Below, piece by piece: positions 1 to 8,484 of a DNA stretch of 64,000 nucleotides (its first letter is position 1; the number at the start of each line of letters is the position of its first letter). Below the pieces are notes generated by a model that ran no database searches, was not told where the DNA came from, and saw only the letters and a list, made by a program, of their open reading frames with translations. Location of the stretch: positions 310,001 through 374,000 of the forward strand of contig NZ_PTLZ01000001.1 in NCBI RefSeq assembly GCF_003293745.1. Direction: 5' to 3'. The translations under genes and the position numbers were made by a program. The stretch is from Herminiimonas fonticola (GTDB taxonomy: Bacteria > Pseudomonadota > Gammaproteobacteria > Burkholderiales > Burkholderiaceae_D).

Positions 1-1278
1 TTGTTGATTGCAGCAGCGGAAGCAGCGCATGCGGTTGCCGAGGCAGCAGGGTTCGGCGTGCAGGCAGGAGCCTTGCGCATTGATGGAAAAGCAGTCATGC
101 AGCGCGTCAAGAGTGAGCGCGATCGCTTCGTCGGGTTTGTCGTGAAAGGCGTGGAGCATATCGATGCCGCCGAGCGCTTGCGCGGTCACGCGCGTTTTAT
201 CGCAGCCGATTGCCTGCAGATAGACGATCACACCCAAGTGAAGGCCGAGCGCATCGTGATTGCAACTGGTTCCAGTCCGCAGATACCAAAAGAATTACGC
301 GATCTGGGCAAGCATTTGATCGTCAATGACGATGTCTTTGCATGGGACGATTTGCCGGAATCCGTCGCCGTGATCGGCGTCGGCATCATCGGCCTAGAGC
401 TGGGCCAGGCCTTGCATCGTCTGGGCGTGCGCGTCGCGATTTTTGGTCGTGGCGGCAGACTGGCACAATTGAGTGATGAAGCGATCAATCAAACAGCCGT
501 TGATTGTTTCGGTGCCGAGCTTGATTTGCGTTTGAATACGACGCTTGTCGGCGCCAAGCTGGTCGACAAGCAGGTGGAATTGCATACGCGTAGCGGCGAC
601 GGCAATGAGCATACCGAGCATTTTCAATATGTACTCGCCGCAACGGGTCGCACACCGAATATCGCAGGGCTGGGTTTGGATGCGACCGGCCTGCAACTCA
701 ATGAACATGGCCTGCCTTTGTTCGATCCGTTGACGATGCAGTGTGGGCATGGTGGAATTTTTATTGCCGGCGATGTCGATAACGACAGACCTTTGCTGCA
801 CGAAGCGACAGATGAAGGGCGCATAGCTGGTGATAATGCGGCGCGCTTTCCGCATGTGGTGCAGGGTTTGCGGCGGGTCGGACTGGGAATTGCTTTTACC
901 GATCCGCAGATTGCGACAGTCGGGCAAACTTATCGCACCTTGAAGAAAGATCATTTTCAGACCGGTGAAGTATCTTTCGCAGATCAGGGGCGCAGTCGTG
1001 TCATGCGACAGAATCGTGGCTTATTGCGGGTATATGGCGAGCGCGGCTCGCATCGTTTTCTTGGCGCTGAAATGATAGGCCCACGCGCCGAACATCTGGC
1101 GCATCTATTGGCATGGGCATGCCAGAATCAAATGACCGTCGATCAGATGCTGGATATGCCGTTTTATCATCCGGTGATTGAAGAGGGCGTGCGTACGGCT
1201 CTACGCGATTTGAAAGAAAATCTGGTCAAGCAGGTGAGCGAAATCGAGCACTGCACCGATTGCACGCCTGGCGTTTGA
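1..1278 (+). CDS. Dihydrolipoyl dehydrogenase-like flavoprotein (5' end outside window)
   Basis: Class I pyridine nucleotide-disulfide oxidoreductase, C-terminal about 425 residues only. The frame is open to the window edge, so the first TTG is not necessarily the start; the N-terminal FAD GxGxxG and redox CxxxxC motifs of the family must lie upstream. Visible are the ATGSSP motif (about residue 89), the NAD-binding GVGIIGLE motif (about 125), the second FAD motif containing GDVDND (about 255), and the dimerisation domain ending in an HPVIEEG motif (about 390), where the family has its catalytic His-Glu pair. This fits a lipoamide dehydrogenase paralogue more than glutathione or mercuric reductase. 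An unusual CTDC cysteine pair lies next to the C-terminus. The exact substrate is uncertain without the missing N-terminus. Confidence 0.85.
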   Translation: MLIAAAEAAHAVAEAAGFGVQAGALRIDGKAVMQRVKSERDRFVGFVVKGVEHIDAAERLRGHARFIAADCLQIDDHTQVKAERIVIATGSSPQIPKELRDLGKHLIVNDDVFAWDDLPESVAVIGVGIIGLELGQALHRLGVRVAIFGRGGRLAQLSDEAINQTAVDCFGAELDLRLNTTLVGAKLVDKQVELHTRSGDGNEHTEHFQYVLAATGRTPNIAGLGLDATGLQLNEHGLPLFDPLTMQCGHGGIFIAGDVDNDRPLLHEATDEGRIAGDNAARFPHVVQGLRRVGLGIAFTDPQIATVGQTYRTLKKDHFQTGEVSFADQGRSRVMRQNRGLLRVYGERGSHRFLGAEMIGPRAEHLAHLLAWACQNQMTVDQMLDMPFYHPVIEEGVRTALRDLKENLVKQVSEIEHCTDCTPGV

Positions 1279-1585
1279 CTTTAATAAATCAGGTTTCCAG
1301 AGTTTATTTGCAGTTAATGTGCGGTAACGCCTAGTCGGCACTGCTGGAAATATGATAAAACTTGAGTCAGCATTTGCCATTGCAAGCTTGATGTTTGGTA
1401 TCTGCAACTAATGAATAAAACCGCTGTCACAATGTTGGTGATCGGTAGTGTAGTCAGAGAAGCGGCTGCTATCCGACATTGCCAATAAAAGAATATGTAA
1501 TCCGCAGTACCGTCTTACAGATTTTTAGCTAGGGCGGACCGCTGTTTGTTTTGACCATTTTGATCTGATAATAAGGGGCATCCTC
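1279..1585. other. Intergenic region, no gene seen
   Basis: About 300 bp between the flavoprotein gene and the yqjD-like operon. No convincing ORF, RNA gene or strong terminator is visible. The last 15 bases carry a purine-rich ribosome binding site (AAGGGG) for the following gene. Promoter elements for the operon are presumably here but none is clear enough to call. Confidence 0.5.
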
Positions 1586-1888
1586 ATGAAAGCATCTACC
1601 TTGAAAACGACACGGAGCGATATGAAAACCTTAGTCAAAGACGCGCAGGAATTATTCCGTGAAGCGACCAGTGCGACTGGCGAACGTGCGGATGAGCTGC
1701 GTAATCGCGGCCTGCAATTGCTGGATTCAGCATTGACACGCGCGCATGAAGTACAAACCGCAGCGATCGAAACCGGCAAGGAAGTCGCTGAAAAAACCGA
1801 TGAATATGTGCATGAAAATCCATGGCGCGCAGTGGCAATTTCCGCCGGCGTAGGCCTTTTGGTTGGTCTTTTGATTTCACGCAAGTAA
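1586..1888 (+). CDS. DUF883 family protein (YqjD/ElaB-like), membrane-anchored
   Basis: A 100-residue protein with a long amphipathic, charged helical N-terminal part (residues 1-75, rich in Glu, Ala, Arg) and a single C-terminal membrane helix (about 80-97, containing the small-residue stretch SAGVGLLVGLL). It ends in SRK, as in YqjD, ElaB and YgaM. In E. coli these tail-anchored proteins bind ribosomes at the inner membrane in stationary phase. AAGGGG lies 9 bases before the ATG. It is the first gene of a three-gene operon, 16 bases ahead of the holin-superfamily-like gene, matching the order of the E. coli yqjD-yqjE-yqjK cluster. Family assignment is firm; the physiological role is inferred. 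Confidence 0.85.
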   Translation: MKASTLKTTRSDMKTLVKDAQELFREATSATGERADELRNRGLQLLDSALTRAHEVQTAAIETGKEVAEKTDEYVHENPWRAVAISAGVGLLVGLLISRK

Positions 1889-1904
1889 TCGAACGGACCC
1901 GATC

Positions 1905-2297
1905 ATGGAACAGCCTAGCTCCCGTTCGCAAGATACTCGCCCTGGTTTGATTAGTGGCGTCGTTGAGCTCGCCAAGAACTCTTTCGGCTTGTTGATGAGT
2001 CGCATTGAACTTGCCGCGCTGGAGCTGGCTGAAGTCCGCACGCATATGCTGCAATTGGCGGCACTGTTCGCGTTGGGCATCATCGTTGCCTTTTTTGCGA
2101 TTGGTTATTGGACTGTATTGATTGCGTATCTGAGTTGGCCGATTTTGGGCTGGAAGATACTGCTGATTCTTGCGATCGTTTGTACGGTGGCTGCCGCCGG
2201 TATTCTCTTCTACATCCAGTCGCTAATCCGGCAAGGTAAATTATCAATGCCGGCGACCATGCAGGAATTACGGAATGATCACGATGCATTGTTGTAA
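1905..2297 (+). CDS. YqjE-like phage-holin-superfamily membrane protein
   Basis: A 130-residue protein with an N-terminal cytoplasmic helix and two strongly hydrophobic segments (about residues 48-72 and 78-104). This is the architecture of the YqjE / putative Actinobacteriophage holin III (DUF1469) family. It follows the DUF883 gene by 16 bases and precedes the third operon member by 15 bases. Despite the family name, nothing around it is phage-like. The gene order alone argues for a conserved envelope module. The function of YqjE proteins is not established. Confidence 0.8.
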   Translation: MEQPSSRSQDTRPGLISGVVELAKNSFGLLMSRIELAALELAEVRTHMLQLAALFALGIIVAFFAIGYWTVLIAYLSWPILGWKILLILAIVCTVAAAGILFYIQSLIRQGKLSMPATMQELRNDHDALL

Positions 2298-2312
2298 TCC
2301 AAGAGGCTTTGC

Positions 2313-2729
2313 ATGACACAAAACAGTAAACCGGAAAAAGAAGAGACGCTGGCGCAGCAAAAGAAAAGATTGCAGCAGCAGTGCAACGCCTATCGTGCCG
2401 GCATAGGTCGCTCCCGCAAAATAGTGAGTGCGCATCTTGGCGCGGATGAGATTGCAAAGACAGCGATAGGCCTGGTCAGCACCCGCGCGCAATTGGCGTT
2501 GGCCAATTTTTCCGATATGTTTGACTTGAGGAGCCTCTCGGCGGCCAAGCTGCAACGCCTGTTGCCCCTGGTGGTCAGCGGCGTGTCTTTGCTAGGTAAA
2601 GGTTCCTTATGGCGATCGCTTTTGCGCGGCGCTGCAGTTGCCGGTATTGGCGCGACTGCGGTTTATTTTGCTACGCGTAAAAAGAAGCGTGGGAGTCATG
2701 AACATGTCGCCTTGCATGAACATTTGTGA
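2313..2729 (+). CDS. YqjK-like hypothetical protein, operon partner
   Basis: A 138-residue basic protein. The N-terminal 35 residues form a charged helix rich in Lys, Gln and Glu. The C-terminal part has one likely membrane helix (about residues 105-125) followed by the basic run RKKKRG and a His-containing tail. By position it is equivalent to yqjK of enterobacteria, but sequence similarity cannot be verified by eye. It is the last gene before a strong terminator and probably acts with the two proteins encoded upstream. Confidence 0.6.
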   Translation: MTQNSKPEKEETLAQQKKRLQQQCNAYRAGIGRSRKIVSAHLGADEIAKTAIGLVSTRAQLALANFSDMFDLRSLSAAKLQRLLPLVVSGVSLLGKGSLWRSLLRGAAVAGIGATAVYFATRKKKRGSHEHVALHEHL

Positions 2730-2793
2730 CATGAGCTTGGAGTAAGCAAGCATGTCATGCTGGTAGCCGCGACACGTAATTGGAATCAACAAT

Positions 2794-2824
2794 AAAAAAG
2801 CCGACTTCAAGTCGGCTTTTTTAT
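2794..2824. terminator. Bidirectional rho-independent terminator
   Basis: A GC-rich inverted repeat, GCCGACTT/AAGTCGGC, is flanked by six A on the left and six T on the right. It lies between the yqjK-like gene and the convergent cytochrome c gene and can serve both. Confidence 0.9.
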
Positions 2825-2840
2825 TGCGGGCAAATAGCGC

Positions 2841-3395
2841 TTACTTTGCTGGAGCTGCTGCATCTGCGGCCGCTGCTGGTGCGGCAGGCGCTGGTACTTT
2901 AGGTTCTGCAAACTTGGCACCTGCGCTATTGGCCATCAATACGACCACGCGCTCAACTTCTACATCGTCCAGATCAGGATTGCCGCCTTTTGCTGGCATT
3001 GCACGTATGCCGTTGATGGCATGCTTGGCCAGAGTTTCATAGCCTTGCTTGATGCGTGGCGCCCAAGCACCGGCATCGCCGAGTTTCGGTGCACCGGCTG
3101 CGCCCGTGCCATGGCATGCAACGCAAGCCATTTTGTAAACTTCTTCACCGGTTTTCAATACTTTTGGCGCGTTCACATCTTTCAATGTGAAGCCCTCGTC
3201 GGCAACCGGCTTGACGCGTGCGGCGACCGCTTCAGGGGATAAACCGCCGGATCCTGCTCCCATGGATTTGTCGCTGGTGACAAAAATCACCAGCAAAACG
3301 ATACAGATGATGGGGACCAGAAAGCCGGCCACGATAGCTAAAATGAGTTGCTTAGGCGTTTTAATCGCTGATTCTTCGTGGTGTGCGTCGCTCAT
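2841..3395 (-). CDS. Membrane-anchored cytochrome c5-like protein
   Basis: A 184-residue protein. A single N-terminal membrane helix (about residues 17-40) anchors one periplasmic c-type cytochrome domain. The haem attachment site CVACH is near residue 91, and a probable axial methionine lies in the MPAKGG segment near 133. The C-terminus is a low-complexity Ala/Pro tail (about 165-184), typical of linker tails in beta-proteobacterial cytochrome c5 proteins. It probably shuttles electrons between respiratory complexes and a terminal oxidase. It is a monocistronic unit facing the yqjD operon, sharing its terminator. Confidence 0.88.
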   Translation of the reverse strand: MSDAHHEESAIKTPKQLILAIVAGFLVPIICIVLLVIFVTSDKSMGAGSGGLSPEAVAARVKPVADEGFTLKDVNAPKVLKTGEEVYKMACVACHGTGAAGAPKLGDAGAWAPRIKQGYETLAKHAINGIRAMPAKGGNPDLDDVEVERVVVLMANSAGAKFAEPKVPAPAAPAAAADAAAPAK

Positions 3396-3599
3396 TATTC
3401 CCTCAATACAATTTCGAAAATCGTTAGACGGCGCATGCAGCCGATGATGACTGCGCGGCGCATGGGTTTAGCTGATGCCTTGCCAAACCCTTGATTATAG
3501 ACACAAAGTAATTGATATGGAACGGCAAAACGTGGCTTTACGTGGACGGAAAGTCAGAAAAACGGTATCCTGCAAACCTCTTCAAGGGGTTCCCCTTAT

Positions 3600-3675
3600 G
3601 CGGCTGTAGCTCAGTGGATAGAGTATTGGCCTCCGAAGCCAAGGGTCGCTGGTTCGATTCCAGCCAGCCGCACCA
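3600..3675 (+). tRNA. tRNA-Arg (anticodon CCG)
   Basis: Full cloverleaf. The acceptor stem GCGGCTG pairs with CAGCCGC, followed by discriminator A and an encoded CCA. The D arm contains TAGCTCAG. The anticodon stem TTGGC/GCCAA encloses the loop CTCCGAA, giving anticodon CCG (reads CGG). The T arm is GCTGG-TTCGATT-CCAGC. Confidence 0.97.
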
Positions 3676-3708
3676 AGTAGCATGTCAGTATTGTCAATTA
3701 TCAAACGT

Positions 3709-6063
3709 TTAGATAGACGCATTCCAGCGCGCTCTCCATTCAACAAACTCGTTGAATGGCATGGGTTTGGCGATGAAATATCCTTGTGCCTCGTCGCAAT
3801 CAAGCTCACGTAATTTATCCAGCAGTGCCTTGTTTTCCACGCCTTCTGCGACTACCGATAAACCAAGATTGTGGGCAAGATCGATAGTCGAGCGAACGAT
3901 CTTGGCATCGCTTTCGTCCCTGTCCATCGCCATCACGAATGACTTATCTATCTTCAGTTCGTTGACTGGAAGGCGTTTGAGATAGGCGAGAGAAGAGAAA
4001 CCAGTGCCGAAGTCGTCAATCGAAAGCTTGAATCCCTGTTCGGATAATTTATACAGTGTGGCTTCTGCGCGTTGCGGATCGTCCATGATGGCGCTTTCTG
4101 TAATTTCCAGACAAAAGGCGGAAGGCGATACGCCGCTATCTTGCATGATGCTCGACAAACGCTGCGGAAAATCCGGATCCATCAAGTCGCGCGTGGACAG
4201 ATTAATGGCAATGCGCAAATTGCCTTCTGCAGGTTGGAGACTAAGCCATTGTTGCGCGGCTGTTTCAAACATCCAGATCGTCAATTGCCGCACAAAGCCG
4301 GTTTGTTCTGCAAACGGGATGAAATCCATCGGCGGTACCAGGCCACGTTGCGGATGCTGCCAGCGAATCAAGGCTTCGGCGGCGACGACTTGTCCGGTGG
4401 CAGTCGCTACTTTGGGTTGCAAGAACAAGCGCAGCTCGCCATTTTGCAAGGCATGGCGCAAATCGCTCAGCAGCGATAAAGTCAGCGTGCTGGAGGAGTC
4501 GAGTGTCGGTGTGTAAAACAAAACGCCGGCGATTTGCGCCTTCGCTGCATGCATCGCGATTTCTGAACGACTTAACAAAAGATCCGCATCTGCCGCATCT
4601 GCTGGCCAGCATGCCACGCCCATGCTGGCACTCAGATCGACGGTTTGCTCATCTAGCGCTAAAGGTGCTTCAAATGCTTTGCTAACTTGCTCGGTAATGG
4701 CAAGTGCGCTTTGCGCATCTGACTGTGCCAGCAAAATGGCAAATTCGTCACCTGCCAAACGCGCCACCAGATTGCCTTCACCAGAAATCTGCTGCCGTAA
4801 ACGTGCGGCTACGGCCTTGAGCAATTCATCGCCGAACGCGTAGCCGAGTACATCATTGACGTGTTTGAAGCGATCCAAATTTAATGTGATGACGGCTAAT
4901 GGCGCCGCGCTATCTCGACTCTTGTCGATTGCTGCCTTGAGTGTCTCGCGAAATTTTTCGCGATTCGGCAAGCCGGTCAGGCGGTCCCAATAAGCGAGAC
5001 GCAGAATTTCTTCTCTTTGTGCCGCAATGCTGGTGCGCATGCTGTCGAAGCCGTTTGCGAGCAGGCCGACTTCATCACCACGATTTTTTCCGGAAACAGC
5101 GACATCGAAATTTCCGGAGGCTAAAGCTTTGGCCAGCAGGGTTAATTCTTTTAAAGGTTGCGTGACCCAGCGTGCAGCTTGTTGACTACCCACGGCAAAG
5201 AGCAATACGCCACCCAGGGTGATCAAGCCCAGCATCCACTGCAGTTGGGCAAACGGGGCATTGACTTCGGCGATGGAGCGCATCAACACCACTTGCAGTG
5301 CACCGCCTAAAGCGTCGATAGAAACGTAGCGCGCGACCATGCTGTCGCCGTTGATTTCCACTCCTTGCGCGCCGACTTGCGCTGCACGCAGAACAGCTTC
5401 GTGTTGCTCGGGCAAGGTCGTCAGTTTCAACTCATGAGTGTCGACATTTTCGCCTGATAGTAGAGTCACGTGTACACCGGACAAACGCTTCAGATCATCC
5501 AGCAAAGGTTGGCTGATAGGGAAGCCCATCAGCACCCAGCCGACTGTCAGCGGTGCGCGTACCGGTATCATCACGAATTGATATACGCCACCATTCACCA
5601 GTGCAATCCGGCTACCATCGACATCCTTGGATAATGTGGTGGCGATATTACTTAAAACATTGGCGACCATGGCATCGCTGCTGCCAGTCTGACTGGAGCT
5701 GACAAGATTGAGGCCTGGATCGAGTAGGGCGGTAATCGATGCGCCTATGCGTTCGCCGCTGTTTTCCAGTGCTGAAGAGATGGTTTCCTTGTCGCCAGTG
5801 GTGACGGCAGAACGAAATCCATAGTCTGCTGCCAGCACGATAGATGCCTCGCGCAAGCGCTGTGCATTTTGTTGTAGCAAACGATCCCAGATACGTTCAC
5901 TTACCCTGAGATCAGATACGATTTCATTTCGTACTTGTCGTTCAACTGCGGCACGTACCGCCCAGAAACCTGCAACCTGCACGGCCAGCAATAATGCCAG
6001 CATCACGATGACGATACGCGACGACAGGCTCATACCGCTCAGACGTTGTTTCCAGCTACTCAT
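3709..6063 (-). CDS. Membrane GGDEF-EAL protein with periplasmic sensor and HAMP
   Basis: A 784-residue c-di-GMP protein. Order: membrane helix (about 15-38), extracytoplasmic Cache-like sensor (about 40-275), second helix (about 277-298), HAMP (about 300-352), GGDEF (about 360-515), EAL (about 535-775). The GGDEF signature reads AGDEF near residue 437 and lacks an RxxD inhibitory site, so cyclase activity is doubtful. The EAL domain keeps the EAL signature (near 563), INLS, EITES, DDFGTG, KIDKSF and VAEGVE, so it should be an active phosphodiesterase. It is the third gene of an operon: its ATG overlaps the stop of the cupredoxin gene (ATGA). The coupling suggests that the two periplasmic proteins upstream feed its sensor domain; that is inference. 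Confidence 0.92.
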   Translation of the reverse strand: MSSWKQRLSGMSLSSRIVIVMLALLLAVQVAGFWAVRAAVERQVRNEIVSDLRVSERIWDRLLQQNAQRLREASIVLAADYGFRSAVTTGDKETISSALENSGERIGASITALLDPGLNLVSSSQTGSSDAMVANVLSNIATTLSKDVDGSRIALVNGGVYQFVMIPVRAPLTVGWVLMGFPISQPLLDDLKRLSGVHVTLLSGENVDTHELKLTTLPEQHEAVLRAAQVGAQGVEINGDSMVARYVSIDALGGALQVVLMRSIAEVNAPFAQLQWMLGLITLGGVLLFAVGSQQAARWVTQPLKELTLLAKALASGNFDVAVSGKNRGDEVGLLANGFDSMRTSIAAQREEILRLAYWDRLTGLPNREKFRETLKAAIDKSRDSAAPLAVITLNLDRFKHVNDVLGYAFGDELLKAVAARLRQQISGEGNLVARLAGDEFAILLAQSDAQSALAITEQVSKAFEAPLALDEQTVDLSASMGVACWPADAADADLLLSRSEIAMHAAKAQIAGVLFYTPTLDSSSTLTLSLLSDLRHALQNGELRLFLQPKVATATGQVVAAEALIRWQHPQRGLVPPMDFIPFAEQTGFVRQLTIWMFETAAQQWLSLQPAEGNLRIAINLSTRDLMDPDFPQRLSSIMQDSGVSPSAFCLEITESAIMDDPQRAEATLYKLSEQGFKLSIDDFGTGFSSLAYLKRLPVNELKIDKSFVMAMDRDESDAKIVRSTIDLAHNLGLSVVAEGVENKALLDKLRELDCDEAQGYFIAKPMPFNEFVEWRARWNASI

Positions 6064-6674
6064 TGCGACCCTAATCCTTTCAGGGTCACTTTGACAGTTT
6101 CGTCAGCGCTGCCAATTTTGAATGTCTGTTTTTGAGCTGGCGAGCCGATCGGGAGGCGGCTGTGCCAGATCCGCAAACTGTAATCTCCGGTCGGCACCTC
6201 ATTGATAGACAGCACACCATTGGCTGTAGTGATGCCATAAAACGGCGTGTCGACGACGAGAATGTAGGCAATCATCTGGTCATGAATATTACATCCCATG
6301 ACCACTACGCCAGCCTGATCGAATACGACAGGATTGGTCGGCGTGCCTACATATAGCTTGAGTTCAAAACGTTTGGCTGGTGAGAATGAATACACATGGT
6401 GGCGCACCGTATCGATATTCGGAAACGACACGCTGGTGCCAGTCGGAATTACCAACAGCGATGGGATGAAGGCTTTATCCCTTTGTGCCATTTGCGCGAG
6501 CGGTAATGGTTTGGCAAGACGTTTGGCTTGCGCAGACTCAAGGAAAACCACCGCATCGCGCAGAGGTTTGCCGGATTCATCCAGCACAGTTACGCTGACA
6601 TTGCCGGCAACAGCACTGGCCGCAACCAAACTGCCAAGCAGCAGCCTCGCCAAATGTGCCGCTACACGGTTCAT
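6060..6674 (-). CDS. Periplasmic cupredoxin-like protein (methylamine-utilisation-type)
   Basis: A 204-residue secreted protein with a signal peptide (about 1-23, cleavage after AVA). The rest is a beta-rich fold resembling the plastocyanin-like proteins often annotated as methylamine utilisation protein. Potential type-1 copper ligands are the His pair in VRHHVYSF (about residue 91) and the Cys and His in MGCNIHDQM (about 129). A carboxypeptidase-regulatory-like segment follows (about 145-190). Its start overlaps the stop of the DUF4394 gene, and its stop overlaps the start of the GGDEF-EAL gene, so all three are translationally coupled. No methylamine dehydrogenase genes are nearby, so the annotation name should not be taken as function. 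Confidence 0.82.
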   Translation of the reverse strand: MNRVAAHLARLLLGSLVAASAVAGNVSVTVLDESGKPLRDAVVFLESAQAKRLAKPLPLAQMAQRDKAFIPSLLVIPTGTSVSFPNIDTVRHHVYSFSPAKRFELKLYVGTPTNPVVFDQAGVVVMGCNIHDQMIAYILVVDTPFYGITTANGVLSINEVPTGDYSLRIWHSRLPIGSPAQKQTFKIGSADETVKVTLKGLGSQ

Positions 6675-7594
6675 GGTTCTATGGCCAAGCCTACAACCGG
6701 TTCACCGTTACCTAAGATACCCAAAGGGTTTGCGTGTCCTGATTTCAAATCAATTTGAACCAGACGAGTTTTGCCTGAATTTGCCGTACGCACCGCCGCT
6801 AACGGTACATTATTCAGATCGGAAATATCGAAAGATGCATCTTCCAATTTGCCCAGTCCTAGCGAGCCGATCGTCGTCAACTGGCCTAGATTAGGTGACA
6901 CAACCGGTTGCGCATCTTCTTGTGAACCTTGCATCAGCAATGCACCCAAGGAGCGGTCGATGGCGTAGTTGGTGGTGAGTTTTTCATTCTTTTTGTTATA
7001 GGTATACGCGGCAGCGACGACATCCGGCTTCTTGCCGGCATTGATATCGCCTGCAGCAAAACTGAGCGATGGATCTGCCTGTACGCCATCTGTTTTCAGA
7101 TCGAAGTCGACTTGTGCGCCGGTCTCAGGATGCAATCTCAGATTGAGGCCGCCGGATGAAACGACACGAATACGATCAGCAGCAGGATTGAAATCAAAGC
7201 CCATTGTTTGGCCTTGCAAGCCCGGGATCGCAGCAGTTGCGCCAACTGGCGAGACTGCTGCAGTATCGGTATTGATAGTGTAGATACGTCCGATTTGGCT
7301 TAATCCAAACAACACACCGCGCGATACACGGTAATCGATTCCCACCAGTTTTTCACCGTTGGTCAGTCCCTTGATCGGTTTGCGTTGCAGCACCTTGCCT
7401 GGTGCTGCCGCATTCACTTGAATTAATTCATTTGACGCGGTGACAGCCCAGACCGAAGTAGGTAATGCAGCTTGCGAAAGCTTGGGCGTTTGTGCCAGTG
7501 CATGCGTCATCAATGCAGTGCTTGATGCTGCAATAACGGAAATGTACAAGCAGCGATTCCATGCAGAGCGTGAAGGGCTTTTTACTTTCGGCAT
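6671..7594 (-). CDS. DUF4394 domain secreted protein
   Basis: A 307-residue protein with an N-terminal signal peptide (about 1-35, ending HALAQ) and a repetitive beta-strand body. The body has the DUF4394 character: a VDYRVSRGVLFGLSQIGRIYTINT-like segment (given here in part: GLSQIG, YTINT), then NPAADRIRVVS, YAIDRS and a C-terminal VGLAIEP. The fold is probably a beta-propeller. It is the first gene of the three-gene operon and overlaps the cupredoxin gene by 4 bases. The ATG is preceded by the purine-rich GGAAC. No enzymatic motif is recognised. The family is of unknown function. Confidence 0.8.
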   Translation of the reverse strand: MPKVKSPSRSAWNRCLYISVIAASSTALMTHALAQTPKLSQAALPTSVWAVTASNELIQVNAAAPGKVLQRKPIKGLTNGEKLVGIDYRVSRGVLFGLSQIGRIYTINTDTAAVSPVGATAAIPGLQGQTMGFDFNPAADRIRVVSSGGLNLRLHPETGAQVDFDLKTDGVQADPSLSFAAGDINAGKKPDVVAAAYTYNKKNEKLTTNYAIDRSLGALLMQGSQEDAQPVVSPNLGQLTTIGSLGLGKLEDASFDISDLNNVPLAAVRTANSGKTRLVQIDLKSGHANPLGILGNGEPVVGLAIEP

Positions 7595-7848
7595 GGCGGT
7601 TCCTTAAAAGTCGTTTGGCAGATTTATATGGCGGCAAAGAATGTAAACGGCGCATCAGATATGTATTTCAAATAATGCAGGTCTGATGCTGCAAAGAATT
7701 TAAATACTACAGGAAAAGAGTTCGATTCTTCCTGAACAGTGGCGCTCTTTTACCCATATTCATGGGATGGCGGCATTGCTTGATATAAAGATAAGATCTT
7801 GCCCGGGAATACACCTCAATCACGTAAATCAAATTCGAAAGTGAAATA

Positions 7849-8409
7849 ATGAAACAAGCCTTGTTGGTCGCGGTTCTTGGTATGACTTTATCTGTTCCTG
7901 TTATTGCCTATGCAGACGGTGCTTATGTTGGTTTAAATGCAGGACGTACGGATCAGAAAGTTTTTGCCGAAGGAATAAGTGGTACGGCAAAGGATACGAC
8001 AACAGGCTACAAGCTTTATGGTGGCTATGACTTCAACAAGAACTTTGGTGTTGAAGGTGGGTATATGGATTCAGGTGACGGTAAGGCAGTTTTCTCCAAT
8101 GGCTTTTTTGTCTCAGGGAAAACAACATCACTGTATGTTGCCGCGACCAGTACTTTGCCTTTAAGTGAGCAGTTTTCCGTGTTTGCAAAAGCAGGCGTGG
8201 CAACCAGCCGCGCAAAGCTTCACAATTCCGTCGGGGACTATTTTGATGAGCGTACTACTTCGCCAGTATTGGGAATCGGTGCTGCATATGCCTTCAATAA
8301 AAATATCGCTTTAGTTATTGAATATGAAAATTTTGGAAAATCAGTAAAAATCGAAAATGATTATGTAAAAACAGAATTGTTGTCGGTAGGTCTTCGCTAC
8401 AAATTCTAA
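7849..8409 (+). CDS. Outer-membrane beta-barrel protein (OmpA-like/opacity type)
   Basis: A 186-residue protein with a cleavable signal peptide (about 1-22, ending AYA). It has eight alternating aromatic/glycine beta-strands starting GAYVGLNAG and ending in the outer-membrane signature with C-terminal Phe (LRYKF). It contains the family motif FNKNFGVEGGY (about 60-72) and lacks the periplasmic OmpA peptidoglycan-binding domain. It is monocistronic and followed by a strong terminator. Its base composition is more AT-rich than its neighbours, as is common for surface barrels. Confidence 0.85.
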   Translation: MKQALLVAVLGMTLSVPVIAYADGAYVGLNAGRTDQKVFAEGISGTAKDTTTGYKLYGGYDFNKNFGVEGGYMDSGDGKAVFSNGFFVSGKTTSLYVAATSTLPLSEQFSVFAKAGVATSRAKLHNSVGDYFDERTTSPVLGIGAAYAFNKNIALVIEYENFGKSVKIENDYVKTELLSVGLRYKF

Positions 8410-8424
8410 TCGCTCATTCTTAAA

Positions 8425-8456
8425 AAATAAAAGCCGGCTTTTACGCCGGCTTTTAT
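8425..8456. terminator. Bidirectional rho-independent terminator
   Basis: AAAAGCCGGC / GCCGGCTTTT with a six-base loop and A/T runs on both sides. It separates the outer-membrane protein gene from the convergent cphA. Confidence 0.9.
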
Positions 8457-8484
8457 TTTATGCAGATTGCTTAAAATGCTTTTA

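Noticed and set aside
1905-2297. Phage holin as a sign of prophage
   Set aside because: The holin-superfamily label reflects fold only; the three-gene order matches the yqjD-yqjE-yqjK type cluster and no phage genes are present.
3600-3720. tRNA-Arg as an integration site for a mobile element
   Set aside because: No integrase gene, no repeated tRNA 3' end and no compositional break were seen next to it.
6060-6674. Methylamine utilisation function for the cupredoxin-like gene
   Set aside because: No methylamine dehydrogenase or accessory genes nearby; the name comes only from family annotation habit.
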